Counted from the stretch's first letter, positions 10,301-18,804 are shown. The stretch: 34,208 nucleotides of DNA from an uncultured Clostridia bacterium (GCA_944387545.1 CALXFE010000017.1:1-34208), one strand, 5' to 3'. Translations and numbers: made by a program. Notes: generated by a model not told the origin, from the letters alone.

Positions 10301-11547
10301 AAGGATTTTCTATTAATACACAAGATTTTTACGATTATCCAACTATTCGAAAGCTTACAGACTTTCTTTTAATTGCGCAGCCAAATGAGACTACTGTTTC
10401 TCTTGAAAAAATGCCTATTATAAAAGATATAAAAGCACCTATCAATATGTCTTCTACTTTTAAGAATATCATTCTTTTCGGTGCGACTGGTTTCTTAGGA
10501 ATGCATATCTTATATTATCTGTTAACCACAACACACAGTAAAGTATTTTGTATTATTAGAAAAAAAGATTCTATAAAACCTTTAGCTAGGCTAATTAAAA
10601 AATTTCATTTCTATTTTCCTAACACGGATATAGAACAATATTTATATAGAATCAAAGTTATAGAGGGAAATATTTTAGATGATAAATTTGGATTAGAGAA
10701 AGAATTATATGAACACTTAGGAAATAAGTGTGATTGTGTTATTGATACAGCTGCATTAGTAAAACATTATGGAAATTATGAATTATTTAATGAAACAAAT
10801 GTAACCTCTACCCAAAAAATGATTGCTTTTTGTAAGACATTTCATATTCCATTACATTATATTTCAACAATGTCTGTATCTGGACATGGTCTTGTAAAGA
10901 CGCCATCTACTGATTTCACAGAAGATGATTTATATATCGGTCAATCTTTTCGTGAAAATGTATATGTAAGAAGTAAATTTGAAGCAGAAAAAGCAATCAT
11001 AGAAGCATGTGAGAATAAAGATATTATAGCAAGTATTTACAGATTAGGTACCATTACCAATCGATATACTGATGGTGTTTTTCAAGAAAACTTTGCCGAT
11101 AATGCTTTCTTAAATCGATTAGATGCCTTTATCGATTTGAGAATGTTTCCTAAAGAACTTTCTCAATTTAATTTTGAGTTCTCACCTGTAGATATTTGTG
11201 CAAACTTTATTGTACAATTGATACAGCATCAAGAGCATAATTTAGAAATATATCATTTATATAATAATTATTATATTTCTGGTAACCAATTGGTAGATAT
11301 GTTAGCAGATTGTGGCTTTTCCATAAAACTATCATCTATAAATGAGTTTAAACTTGCTTTGACTAACGCAAAGTCTAACTATTTTGGAATTACTGCTTAT
11401 CTTCAAAATATAAATAGCAAGAATACGATTACACTACATAATGAAAAAACAGCATCAATTTTAAATACTTTAAATTTAGATTGGCCAAAAATAACATCTG
11501 AATATATTCATAAAATTTTAGTTTACCTTAAAGAAAAACATAGTTAG
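7312..11547 (+). CDS. One-module NRPS: condensation-adenylation-thiolation-reductase, Asn code
   Basis: 1411 aa. C domain (about 1-435): active-site motif H132-H133-I-I-S-D137-A138, where the usual final Gly is Ala. A domain (about 455-950): YTSGSTGKPKG at 602-612, NEYGPTE at 738-744, A10 lysine K930. Specificity positions aligned by eye to GrsA are D648, L649, T652, K689, I712, G714, E739, V747, G748, K930, essentially the published asparagine code. T domain (about 955-1030): phosphopantetheine Ser984 in YVDSLL. Reductase domain (about 1045-1405): NADPH site GATGFLG at 1057-1063, T1186, Y1218, K1222, so NAD(P)H release as aldehyde or alcohol is expected instead of hydrolysis. A lone C-first module implies acylation of Asn, probably N-acyl-asparaginal or asparaginol. 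There is no epimerase, thioesterase, exporter or PPTase in the window. Confidence 0.9.
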   Translation: MSILNYKLTNPQKSILLTEQFNPNTCVSNICGTLCITKKINIDALERAINLFIENNDSVRINLFEDHSEIKQFIKDYSFVAIEKVNITKQYPLSKLEEDVIAKHFKLFNNDLYRFVIFVNSDGTGGFMANLHHIISDAWTMSLLIDQIMSYYASILQNSPIEIMEGNSYINFIYDEQKYMESSKFERAKEFWEHQFDNLEFSYLKDFQSSSYEAIRKSVTLSKAETDTLVSFCNKHKISLFSLFMAVINIYLSKLNNTSSSIVGTPVLNRSNFKEKNTTGMYISTVPFRMEIDRELTCMDFINQVSKHELSVFRNQRYPYRLLLDSIRKKFNISKNLYDVCLSYQNARNHRTDSTIPYSCRWLFNHCVVNNLDIHLYDIDDTGMINIFYDFKKDLFTMEDITLLHERLMEMIKQIISHPELKVKQLEIVSPKEKSYILNTYNKACDSTNKFVSVYDLFKKQVAETPDKLAISYKDTALTYQSLNNLANLIALTLKKQSIHAGDIVCLAFSDSIEFVASILATQKLGVCYIPIDINYPADRIKYIVSNSKAKFVLTHANTLSNIDLDKNMVLRIDLNTYPYLNNSIEDLNYDLKGEDLAYIIYTSGSTGKPKGVKIPHKSLSNYICWAIKQYVHGEETNFPLFSSVAFDLTVTSIYTPLCSGNTIYIYQNDNAELLLKDIITDNKVQIIKLTPGHFTLLQDLDLNHSVVCKFILGGDILTKEMCEKITSLFSHPIHIYNEYGPTEATVGCMIYEYNVNDTYTSVPIGYPIDHTQILILNSNLELVPLGSIGEMYISGDGLALGYTDNKKTAERFLDNPFYPETKLYKTGDLAILHPNGIMEYLGRSDFQVKLNGYRIELGEIQSLLLTHPAIKDVYVSLIEINKHKLLCAYYVSDHEIENLPDFLKKDLPSYMIPTYFIKLDKLPLTINGKIDKSALPLPKKNRTKYVKPQNTLEETLQELFTNLLELKHPISVEDNLFDYYVDSLLLIKAQSILYSKGFSINTQDFYDYPTIRKLTDFLLIAQPNETTVSLEKMPIIKDIKAPINMSSTFKNIILFGATGFLGMHILYYLLTTTHSKVFCIIRKKDSIKPLARLIKKFHFYFPNTDIEQYLYRIKVIEGNILDDKFGLEKELYEHLGNKCDCVIDTAALVKHYGNYELFNETNVTSTQKMIAFCKTFHIPLHYISTMSVSGHGLVKTPSTDFTEDDLYIGQSFRENVYVRSKFEAEKAIIEACENKDIIASIYRLGTITNRYTDGVFQENFADNAFLNRLDAFIDLRMFPKELSQFNFEFSPVDICANFIVQLIQHQEHNLEIYHLYNNYYISGNQLVDMLADCGFSIKLSSINEFKLALTNAKSNYFGITAYLQNINSKNTITLHNEKTASILNTLNLDWPKITSEYIHKILVYLKEKHS

Positions 11548-11560
11548 GAGGAAACATAAG

Positions 11561-13555
11561 ATGAAATCTATTAAAATTTTTAATATTGATAATGAGAAAA
11601 AACTAGCACTAGTAACTACTTTAATATTTGCTATAATTGCAACCGTTTTATATTTTGTACTACCTTTTGTTTTAAATTATCCCCCAAACTCTATTGATAA
11701 TGATTTTCAAATAGAAATCGTTGGTATAAAATATACAACGCAGTTTATCATTATTATAGCAATTTTACTAATCCTATTATATATTGCATTAAGATTTATA
11801 TATAGTAAATTATCTTTATCTGATGATAAATTAAAAAATTCTCCTAAAGAATATATTGAAAAATTGAGAAAAAAATCTTTCAATTACCCTTATCTAATGC
11901 TTTTATTAGAATTATTTATACCTTCCATTGTTATTGCAATTTTATTATTTGCATTTAATACAGAAGCAGAATTAGTTTTAAGAATCACAACGGTTATATT
12001 TTCATTTTCTGCTGTTTTTGCTATTTTTTCTTATATGCTTAGTAAAAAATTCTTCTCTAATAGATTAATTGCTACAGCAAAATTAGCAAAAAATGAAGTT
12101 ACTGGTATCCGATTACCATTGTATAATAAATTATTAATACAAATATTGCCTTTGTTTTTATATTCTTTTGTCTTAATTTTACTAATTTCTATGTCTTTAA
12201 TGACAAAAGAAAAGGGAGAATTACTATATCATTTCTATAGGCAAGAATTATTATCTCATTTTGATGAAAATACAGTATATAACATTTCAGATGTAGAAAA
12301 TATCCTAAATTCTATAGAATTTAAATCAGAAGGTGATCATGCTTTAATCATGTCTGCTTCTACTGGTGAAGTTTATTATTCTCCTGAAAAGTTAAATGAT
12401 TTCTTTGTAAAATATACCTTAAATTTTTATGATAAAACAGAAGGATATACTTATGAATATTATGGGCAAAATATAGAAGGGGCACTTATAAAAATAAATA
12501 CAAATATGGACGAATGCTATGTTGGAATTCGATATTTTGTATTTGCAAATACTTTTATTCTTCCTTTCATATTAATAGCTGGTCTTTTAATTATTATTAA
12601 TTGTTTCTTTATTCTTTATATTGGTAAAGATTTAAGTAATGATATTAATAGTGTTATTAATGGAATGAAAAATATCTCTAATTCGCAAGATGTCATTTAT
12701 GCTAATACTCTTCCTATAACATCCAATGATGAGATTGGTGATTTGACCGCTTCCTTTAATGAAATTCAAAAATTGACCAAAACTTATGTAGATCAATTAC
12801 ATAATAGTCAAGAAACTTTAATGGAAAGTGAACGTTTAGCTTCACTTGGTCAATTAATTGGAGGAATTGCCCACAATTTAAAAACCCCTATCATGTCAAT
12901 TTCTGGAGCATTAGAAGGTTTAACTTGTTTAATCAAAGAATATGATGAATCGATTGATGATCCTGATGTAACTTCACAAGACCATCATGATATTGCAAAA
13001 GATATGTCAGAATGGATTTCAAAAATTAAAGATTATACCGAATATATGTCAGATATTATAACTGCTGTTAAGGGACAAGCTGTAACACTTTCTGAAAGAG
13101 ATTCTGTTCATTTTACACTTGATGAATTAGTAAAACGAGTGAATATTTTAATGAAGCATGAACTTAAAAATGCACTTATCTATTTAAATATTTCAATGAG
13201 AACAGACGAACATACTAGCATAAATGGTGATATTAATAGTTTAGTTCAAGTTATCAATAATATGATTTCTAATGCTATTCAAGCATATAATGGAGAAACA
13301 AATAAAAATATTGAATTAATACTAGAAACCAAAGATAATCATGTATATATTCACGTAAAGGATTATGCAAATGGTATGCCTAAAAATGTCCAAGAAAAAT
13401 TATTTAAAGAAATGATAACTACAAAAGGAAAAAATGGTACTGGTTTAGGATTGTATATGTCTTACTCAACCATAAAAGCACATTTTAATGGGGATATCAC
13501 ATTTGAATCAGAGGTAGGTAAAGGAACAACATTTACGATTATACTGCCTTTATAA
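11561..13555 (+). CDS. Six-TM sensor histidine kinase coupled to the NRPS
   Basis: 664 aa. AGGAGG (11546-11551) overlaps the NRPS stop codon, so translation is probably coupled. Membrane segments at about 16-39, 61-81, 110-131, 138-160, 190-213 and 327-354; the 113-residue part between the last two (about 214-326) is the likely external sensor and matched no family I recognise. Then a HAMP-like linker (354-415), the phospho-acceptor H438 in GGIAHNLKTP, N box with N567 and N571, G1 box DYANGM (601-606) and G2 box GTGLGLYM (626-633): a complete kinase core. No receiver domain is fused. The likely partner is the HD-GYP receiver protein downstream. Confidence 0.88.
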   Translation: MKSIKIFNIDNEKKLALVTTLIFAIIATVLYFVLPFVLNYPPNSIDNDFQIEIVGIKYTTQFIIIIAILLILLYIALRFIYSKLSLSDDKLKNSPKEYIEKLRKKSFNYPYLMLLLELFIPSIVIAILLFAFNTEAELVLRITTVIFSFSAVFAIFSYMLSKKFFSNRLIATAKLAKNEVTGIRLPLYNKLLIQILPLFLYSFVLILLISMSLMTKEKGELLYHFYRQELLSHFDENTVYNISDVENILNSIEFKSEGDHALIMSASTGEVYYSPEKLNDFFVKYTLNFYDKTEGYTYEYYGQNIEGALIKINTNMDECYVGIRYFVFANTFILPFILIAGLLIIINCFFILYIGKDLSNDINSVINGMKNISNSQDVIYANTLPITSNDEIGDLTASFNEIQKLTKTYVDQLHNSQETLMESERLASLGQLIGGIAHNLKTPIMSISGALEGLTCLIKEYDESIDDPDVTSQDHHDIAKDMSEWISKIKDYTEYMSDIITAVKGQAVTLSERDSVHFTLDELVKRVNILMKHELKNALIYLNISMRTDEHTSINGDINSLVQVINNMISNAIQAYNGETNKNIELILETKDNHVYIHVKDYANGMPKNVQEKLFKEMITTKGKNGTGLGLYMSYSTIKAHFNGDITFESEVGKGTTFTIILPL

Positions 13556-13660
13556 AGAAAAACTTTATCCTTTTACAAATTAGCACTTTGATTTTATCTG
13601 TTGTATTGTTAGTTAGTATTTTGAGATATTTTATAAAATTTTTATAATGTAGAAAAAAGT

Positions 13661-13709
13661 AAAAATCAGGCGAATACCTACAAAAATTAGTGTAAAAAGC
13701 TTGATTTTT
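13661..13709 (+). terminator. Possible hairpin terminator between kinase and HD-GYP genes
   Basis: AAAAATCAGGC (13661-13671) pairs with GCTTGATTTTT (13699-13709), 11 bp including one G-U, with a long 27-nt loop, then a T-rich run. The weak stem and long loop make it uncertain. Its right arm contains the -35 of the next promoter. Confidence 0.4.
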
Positions 13710-13729
13710 ATTTTTTTTATTAATATAAT
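13701..13729 (+). promoter_or_regulatory. Predicted promoter of the HD-GYP response regulator
   Basis: TTGATT (13701-13706), 17-bp spacer, perfect TATAAT (13724-13729). It has the same hexamers and spacing as the NRPS promoter, and the -35 is followed by the same T-rich bases. Confidence 0.65.
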
Positions 13730-13761
13730 AATTAAAAATCAATATATTAGAGGGGTTTAAT

Positions 13762-14829
13762 ATGAGAAAACATTTACAAGGTGTTGAAAATTCAAAAAAT
13801 AATTCTACCTATCGAATTATTGCTGTAGACGATGAAGAAGGAATTGTTGACTCTTTATCTATATTTTTAAAACGTTCTGGATATGATTTTACTGGTGTAA
13901 CAGATCCACAAAAAGCGATTCAGTTAGTTAAAGAAGAACATTTTGATTTAATGATATTAGACTTTATCATGACACCTTTCCATGGAGACCAAGTTGTTGA
14001 GGAAATCAGAAAATTTAATAAAGATCTATATATCTTATTGCTTACTGGTCATAAAGATTTAGCTCCGCCTCTAGAAACCATTAGAAGATTGGATATTCAA
14101 GGATATTGTGAAAAAAGCGATAAATTTGATCAACTACTTTTATTGATTGAATCAGGAATAAAATCTATTAAACAAATGAACGAAATTAAAGAAATCAATT
14201 TAAAATTATCTGATACATATGAAAAATTAGAACAAGCGTATTTAGAATCTATCAAAACACTAAGATATACAATTGAAGCCAAAGATATGTATACAAGAGG
14301 TCATTCCGACAGAGTTGCCGCTTATTCTATTCTTATTGGTAAAAAACTGGGATTATCTAATGAAGATTTGCATAATCTAGAAGTTGGCGGTTTATTCCAT
14401 GATATTGGAAAAATTGGTGTTCCAGACAGTGTTCTATTAAAAGATTCTAGATTAACGGATGAAGAATATTCTCAAATAAAGCAACATCCTAATATTGGTG
14501 TTCATATATTATCAAATGCTTCTATATTTAATGATATCTTACCTATTGTAGAGCATCATCACGAAAAATACGATGGAACTGGTTACCCAGGTAAACTTGC
14601 TGGAAACGATATTCCATATTTAGCTAGAATTACAACAATCGCTGATAGTTTTGATGCAATGGCATCAAGAAGAGCTTATCGTGATTCTTTAAGTATCGAT
14701 AAAATTATTTCTGAATTCGAAAGATGTAGAGGAACACAATTCGATCCAGAATTAGATGATCTATTTTTAGATATCTTAAAAAACCATTACGATGAAATAC
14801 AAGAAATTCAAGAAAAATATAAAGCATAA
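13762..14829 (+). CDS. Receiver / HD-GYP c-di-GMP phosphodiesterase
   Basis: 355 aa; ribosome site GAGGGG lies 6-7 nt before the ATG. Receiver domain (about 17-132): acidic pocket D23-D24, phospho-acceptor D67 (MILDFIM), switch T95 and K118. A helical coiled linker (about 135-170) leads to the HD-GYP domain (about 170-350): H181 in RGHSDR, H213-D214 in LFHDIGKIG, and HHEKYDGTGYP (266-276), the signature loop with GTGYP in place of GYP. The motif residues expected for hydrolysis of cyclic di-GMP are present. It follows the sensor kinase by 206 bp on the same strand, so it is the probable output: phosphorylation changing c-di-GMP turnover. It has no DNA-binding domain. Confidence 0.92.
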   Translation: MRKHLQGVENSKNNSTYRIIAVDDEEGIVDSLSIFLKRSGYDFTGVTDPQKAIQLVKEEHFDLMILDFIMTPFHGDQVVEEIRKFNKDLYILLLTGHKDLAPPLETIRRLDIQGYCEKSDKFDQLLLLIESGIKSIKQMNEIKEINLKLSDTYEKLEQAYLESIKTLRYTIEAKDMYTRGHSDRVAAYSILIGKKLGLSNEDLHNLEVGGLFHDIGKIGVPDSVLLKDSRLTDEEYSQIKQHPNIGVHILSNASIFNDILPIVEHHHEKYDGTGYPGKLAGNDIPYLARITTIADSFDAMASRRAYRDSLSIDKIISEFERCRGTQFDPELDDLFLDILKNHYDEIQEIQEKYKA

Positions 14830-14832
14830 CGA

Positions 14833-15014
14833 TTAGGGACGTGCCAAAATGGACAAAAATTGGTCAAAAGGGACAGACCTATTGAAAAGAAATTAAATTT
14901 TAGTTAAGTAAAAAACCAAGAAAAATTCTATAAAATATATAGTTTTTTCTTGGTTAAAATTTTGTTAAGGTCCGTCCCTTTTGACCAATTTTTGTCCATT
15001 TTGGCACGTCCCCA
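14833..15014. repeat. 182-bp nested palindrome sharing a core with the 4055 element
   Basis: Outer arms 14833-14880 and 14968-15014 are complementary over about 47 bp with two mismatches. The outermost 20 bases of the core equal those of the element at 4055-4113; an inner, different module (TTGGTCAAAAGGGACAGACC) extends each arm. A smaller inner hairpin (AACCAAGAAAAA with TTTTTTCTTGGTT) lies in the centre. The element starts 3 bp after the HD-GYP stop and ends 2 bp before the tex stop. It looks like a non-coding REP/MITE element; no transposase is in the window. Confidence 0.85.
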
Positions 15015-15016
15015 AC

Positions 15017-17200
15017 CTAACATTTCATTGAAAGCCCTACTTTTTGTCGCTCTTTGTCTATTTTGATTACTTTTACTTTTACTATATCTCCTACTGAAAC
15101 TACATCTGATGGATTTTTTATAAATTTATCACTCATTTCTGAAATATGGACAAGTCCATCGTGTTTTACACCAATATCCACAAAAGCTCCAAAGTCAATG
15201 ACATTTCTAACAGTTCCTGTTAATATCATTCCTTCTTTTAAGTCCTCCAATTTTAATACATCATTTCTTAAAATTGGTTTTGGCATATCTTCACGAGGAT
15301 CTCTTCCTGGTTTTGATAATTCATCAATAATATCTGTTAACGTCATTTCACCAATATTTAGTTCTTTCGCCATTTCTGCTACATTCACGCTTTTTAATTT
15401 CGTTCTTAATTCTTCTAATTTTTCTTTATCTTTTAAATCTTGTTTATCAAATCCTAATTGATTTAATAATTTTTCTGTTGGTTCATAACTTTCTGGGTGA
15501 ACAGCTGTAATTTCCAATGGATTATCTCCATCAAATATTCTCAAAAATCCTGCACATTGTTCAAATGCAACTTTTCCAAGTTTTGGAACTTTTAATAATT
15601 CTTTTCTATTTTTTAATTTTCCATTTTCATCTCTATATTTTACAATGTTTTTTGCAATTGTATTATTAATTCCTGAAACATAAGAAAGTAGTGATGGTGT
15701 AGCTGTATTGACATCAACACCTACTTTGTTAACACTATCTTCTACAACGCCTGTCAAACTTTCTTGTAATTTTTTCTGATTAATATCATGTTGATATTGC
15801 CCAACGCCAATGGCTTTCGGATCGATTTTGACTAATTCTGCTAATGGGTCTTGTAAACGTCTTGCAATAGAAATAGCGCCTCTAATAGATACATTGATGT
15901 CTGGATATTCTTCTGTTGCTAATTTTGATGCAGAATATACAGATGCTCCTGCTTCACTAACAATGACATACTGTACATCTCTTGAAGTTTCTTTTATCAT
16001 ATCTGCTACAAACATTTCTGACTCTCTTGAAGCTGTTCCATTTCCAATAGCTATCATATCTACTTTATCTTTGTCAATTAATTTTAATAATTCTTTTTTC
16101 GCACCTTCTACATCATTTTGTGGTTCTGTTGGATATACCGTTGTATAATCTAATAATTTTCCTGTTTCATCAATAATCGCAATTTTACATCCTGTTCTAT
16201 ATGCAGGGTCAAATCCCATAACTGTTTTTCCTTTGATTGGTGCTCCTAAAAGCAGTTGTTTTGAATTTTTACCAAATACTTTAATGGCCTTATCTTCTGC
16301 CTTTTCTGTTAAGTCTGAACGAATTTCTCTATCAATTGAAGGTTCAATTAATCTTTTAAAACTATCTGCAATTGTTTCTTTTAACATCTCTGTAAATTGT
16401 GTTTCACCTTTGATGACATCTCTTTCTATATATGCTAGTATTTTTTCTTCTGGCTTTTCAATTTTTACTTTTAGAAACGCCTCTTTTTCTCCACGGTTGA
16501 TAGCTAAGATTCTATGACTTGGTATGTATTTTATCGCTTCTTGATATTCATAATACATTTCATAATTTGATTTTTCTTCTGGTTTTGCTGCTTTAGTTTG
16601 AATCACAGCTTCTCTATAGCAAATTCTTTTAATTTGTTTTCTATATTGACTATTATCTGAAATATCTTCTGCAATAATATCTAATGCTCCTTGTACAGCA
16701 TCTTCTGGTGTTGCCACAACTTTGTCTTTATTCTTTTTATCCTCTTCTGATAAAGTTTCGATATTCACATATTCTTTTGCAATTTCTAAAATTGGTTTTG
16801 TTTCTTTTTGTTCCATAATAATTGTTGCTAGTGGCTCTAATCCCTTTGCCTTTGCAACAGTAGCTCTTGTTTTTTTCTTTTGTTTGTATGGCCTATAAAT
16901 ATCTTCTACTTCTGCTAATGTTTTACAAACAGCAATTGCTTGTAAAATCTCATCTGTTAATTTTCCTTGTTCTTCAATTGATTTAACAATCTCTTCTTTT
17001 CTTTGTTCTAAATTTCTTAAGTAATTTAGTCTTTCACCTAAATCCCTAAGGATTTCGTCACTTAATCCTCCTGTTACTTCCTTTCTATAACGTGCAATAA
17101 AGGGAATGGTATTCCCTTCATCAATTAATTTTATCGTAGCCTCTACTTGTTTTGGCTTAATATTTAATTCTTCTGCGATTGTGTTAATAATTTTATCCAC
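15017..17200 (-). CDS. tex: Tex-type RNA-binding transcription accessory protein
   Basis: 727 aa, full family length, with a GTG start at 17200 after AAGGAAAG. The order of parts matches Tex: N-terminal helical region (INTIAEELNIKPKQVEATI), a YqgF/RNase H-like core (MGFDPAYRTGCKIAIID), helix-hairpin-helix segments (LLSYVSGINNTIAKNIVKY) and a C-terminal S1 domain (GMILTGTVRNVIDFGAFVDI, then KHDGLVHISEMS). Tex proteins bind nucleic acid and affect transcription and stress or toxin-gene expression in several bacteria; the precise role in Clostridia is not established. It is a single-gene unit with its own promoter. Confidence 0.95.
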   Translation of the reverse strand: MDKIINTIAEELNIKPKQVEATIKLIDEGNTIPFIARYRKEVTGGLSDEILRDLGERLNYLRNLEQRKEEIVKSIEEQGKLTDEILQAIAVCKTLAEVEDIYRPYKQKKKTRATVAKAKGLEPLATIIMEQKETKPILEIAKEYVNIETLSEEDKKNKDKVVATPEDAVQGALDIIAEDISDNSQYRKQIKRICYREAVIQTKAAKPEEKSNYEMYYEYQEAIKYIPSHRILAINRGEKEAFLKVKIEKPEEKILAYIERDVIKGETQFTEMLKETIADSFKRLIEPSIDREIRSDLTEKAEDKAIKVFGKNSKQLLLGAPIKGKTVMGFDPAYRTGCKIAIIDETGKLLDYTTVYPTEPQNDVEGAKKELLKLIDKDKVDMIAIGNGTASRESEMFVADMIKETSRDVQYVIVSEAGASVYSASKLATEEYPDINVSIRGAISIARRLQDPLAELVKIDPKAIGVGQYQHDINQKKLQESLTGVVEDSVNKVGVDVNTATPSLLSYVSGINNTIAKNIVKYRDENGKLKNRKELLKVPKLGKVAFEQCAGFLRIFDGDNPLEITAVHPESYEPTEKLLNQLGFDKQDLKDKEKLEELRTKLKSVNVAEMAKELNIGEMTLTDIIDELSKPGRDPREDMPKPILRNDVLKLEDLKEGMILTGTVRNVIDFGAFVDIGVKHDGLVHISEMSDKFIKNPSDVVSVGDIVKVKVIKIDKERQKVGLSMKC

Positions 17201-17267
17201 TTTTTATCTTTCCTTTCGTCTATTGTATTTTGTATCATTCTAAATTTTTTATAAAATATACTTTTCT

Positions 17268-17295
17268 AGTATATCACTTTTTTCAAATATTTCAA
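17268..17295 (-). promoter_or_regulatory. Predicted tex promoter
   Basis: On the minus strand, TTGAAA (17290-17295), 16-bp spacer, TATACT (17268-17273), with TGA forming an extended -10. Confidence 0.6.
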
Positions 17296-17343
17296 ATACT
17301 TTCGTTGGATTATATTATATATTCGTTTGCTACTTTACATAAC

Positions 17344-17372
17344 TTGAACATTCCCATTAATTATGATATACT
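17344..17372 (+). promoter_or_regulatory. Predicted promoter of the lysA-like gene
   Basis: TTGAAC (17344-17349), 17-bp spacer, TATACT (17367-17372), with TGA extended -10. It is divergent from the tex promoter. Confidence 0.65.
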
Positions 17373-17427
17373 ATTGTTGTTACATGTAAATTTGCAAAAT
17401 GGAGGGTTTCAAGAGGAAGGAGACATT

Positions 17428-18690
17428 ATGAAACAGAAAAAAACAAGTATCATCACTTTAGCGGATGCTAAAAATCTGTCAGCAGCATCTTCACCTTTTT
17501 ACGTCTATGATGAAAAGGCAATCATTGAAAATGCAAAGCAGGTTATGGATGCATTCTCATGGAACAAGGGATTCCGGGAGTATTTTGCTGTAAAAGCAAA
17601 TCCTATTCCAGACATTGTTAAAATCTTAGTTGACATAGGTTGTGGATGTGATTGTTCATCAGACACAGAGCTGACAATTGCAAGTGCTTTAAATGCGCCA
17701 ATCATGTTCTCGTCAAACGTAACTCCTGCAAAGGAGTATGTCCATGCTAAGAAACTCGGAGCCATCATCAACTTGGATGACATTTCACACATTCCGTTCT
17801 TAAAAGAATGTGCTGGTATACCAGAAACCATCTGTTGCCGCTATAATTCCGGCGGTAACTTCGAAGTTGGACCCAATTGTATGGGAACACCGGGAGATGC
17901 CAAGTATGGTATGACCCGTGAGCAGATTTTCGAGGCCTATGGAATCTTGAAAGCAGAAGGTGTCAAAAACTTCGGTCTGCACGCCTTTCTGGCAAGTAAT
18001 ACTCTTACAAATGAGTATTATCCTAAGCTGGCAAAGGAACTGTTTACATTGGCTGTTGAATTGAAAGAACAGTTGGATGTTAATATTTCCTTTATTAACC
18101 TGTCAGGCGGAATCGGTGTAGCCTATCATCCGGATGAAGAACCAAATGACATTTATGCCATTGCAGAAGGTGTGCGGAAGCAGTATGAATCCATTCTGAC
18201 ACCTGCCGGTATGGAACCTGCTATTTATACTGAACTTGGTCGCTATATGCTGGCACCTTATGGTCAGCTGGTAACGAAAGTACTGCACAAAAAGGACATC
18301 TATAAACAATATGTTGGATGTGATGCTTGTGCAGCTAATCTGATGCGTCCAGCAATGTATGGTGCTTATCACCACATTATTGTCCTTGGTAAAGAAGACT
18401 GGCCTTGTGACCATATGTATGATGTTACAGGTTCACTCTGTGAAAACAATGATAAATTTGCGATTGACCGGAAACTCCCTGAGATTGAAATCGGAGATAT
18501 TTTGGTTATTTGTGATGCCGGTGCACATGGCTCTAGTATGGGGTATCACTACAATGGTAAGCTCCATTGCGCCGAGTATCTCAAAAAGACCGATGGTAGT
18601 TTCAAACTTATTAAGAGGGCTGAAGAACCTGCAGATTACTTTGCTACTTTCCGAATTGACCCGGAAACTGGCAATGAAAGATGGAAATAA
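17428..18690 (+). CDS. lysA: Diaminopimelate decarboxylase-family PLP enzyme, atypical composition
   Basis: 420 aa. ATG 17428 follows AAGGAG (17417-17422); the open frame extends upstream to 17230 but through AT-rich promoter sequence. Group III (alanine racemase-like) PLP decarboxylase: PLP lysine K56 in YFAVKANP, glycine loop SGGIG, TELGRYM replacing the common EPGR, the catalytic-cysteine segment GSLCENNDKFA, and the C-terminal GAHGSSMGYHYN for substrate and PLP contact. The expected reaction is meso-diaminopimelate to lysine. The usual HxGS loop reads HAFLASN here, so another substrate remains possible. Codon choice is richer in G and C (CTG, GCC, CGC, ACC) than its neighbours, suggesting acquisition from a less AT-rich relative. 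Confidence 0.8.
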   Translation: MKQKKTSIITLADAKNLSAASSPFYVYDEKAIIENAKQVMDAFSWNKGFREYFAVKANPIPDIVKILVDIGCGCDCSSDTELTIASALNAPIMFSSNVTPAKEYVHAKKLGAIINLDDISHIPFLKECAGIPETICCRYNSGGNFEVGPNCMGTPGDAKYGMTREQIFEAYGILKAEGVKNFGLHAFLASNTLTNEYYPKLAKELFTLAVELKEQLDVNISFINLSGGIGVAYHPDEEPNDIYAIAEGVRKQYESILTPAGMEPAIYTELGRYMLAPYGQLVTKVLHKKDIYKQYVGCDACAANLMRPAMYGAYHHIIVLGKEDWPCDHMYDVTGSLCENNDKFAIDRKLPEIEIGDILVICDAGAHGSSMGYHYNGKLHCAEYLKKTDGSFKLIKRAEEPADYFATFRIDPETGNERWK

Positions 18691-18766
18691 ATAAAACTTT
18701 AAATTGTGTGTTTAACTTTGTGTTATTATCATTTTAATTTGTTTTAGCTTGTAATCCCTCCAAACT

Positions 18767-18804
18767 AAAGGATTCTGTCTGAAATTCAGACAGAATCCTT
18801 TTTC
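18767..18804 (+). terminator. Terminator of the lysA-like gene
   Basis: A 17-bp perfect stem (18767-18783 with 18785-18801), AAAGGATTCTGTCTGAA and its complement, runs into a T run. Confidence 0.88.

Noticed and set aside
13539..13742. Minus-strand open frame of 67 codons between the kinase and HD-GYP genes
   Set aside because: It overlaps the kinase 3' end and the HD-GYP promoter, has low-complexity Lys/Asn/Phe content and no good ribosome site.
17230..17427. Upstream extension of the lysA-like reading frame
   Set aside because: It runs through two predicted promoters and AT-rich non-coding sequence; a clear ribosome site precedes ATG 17428.
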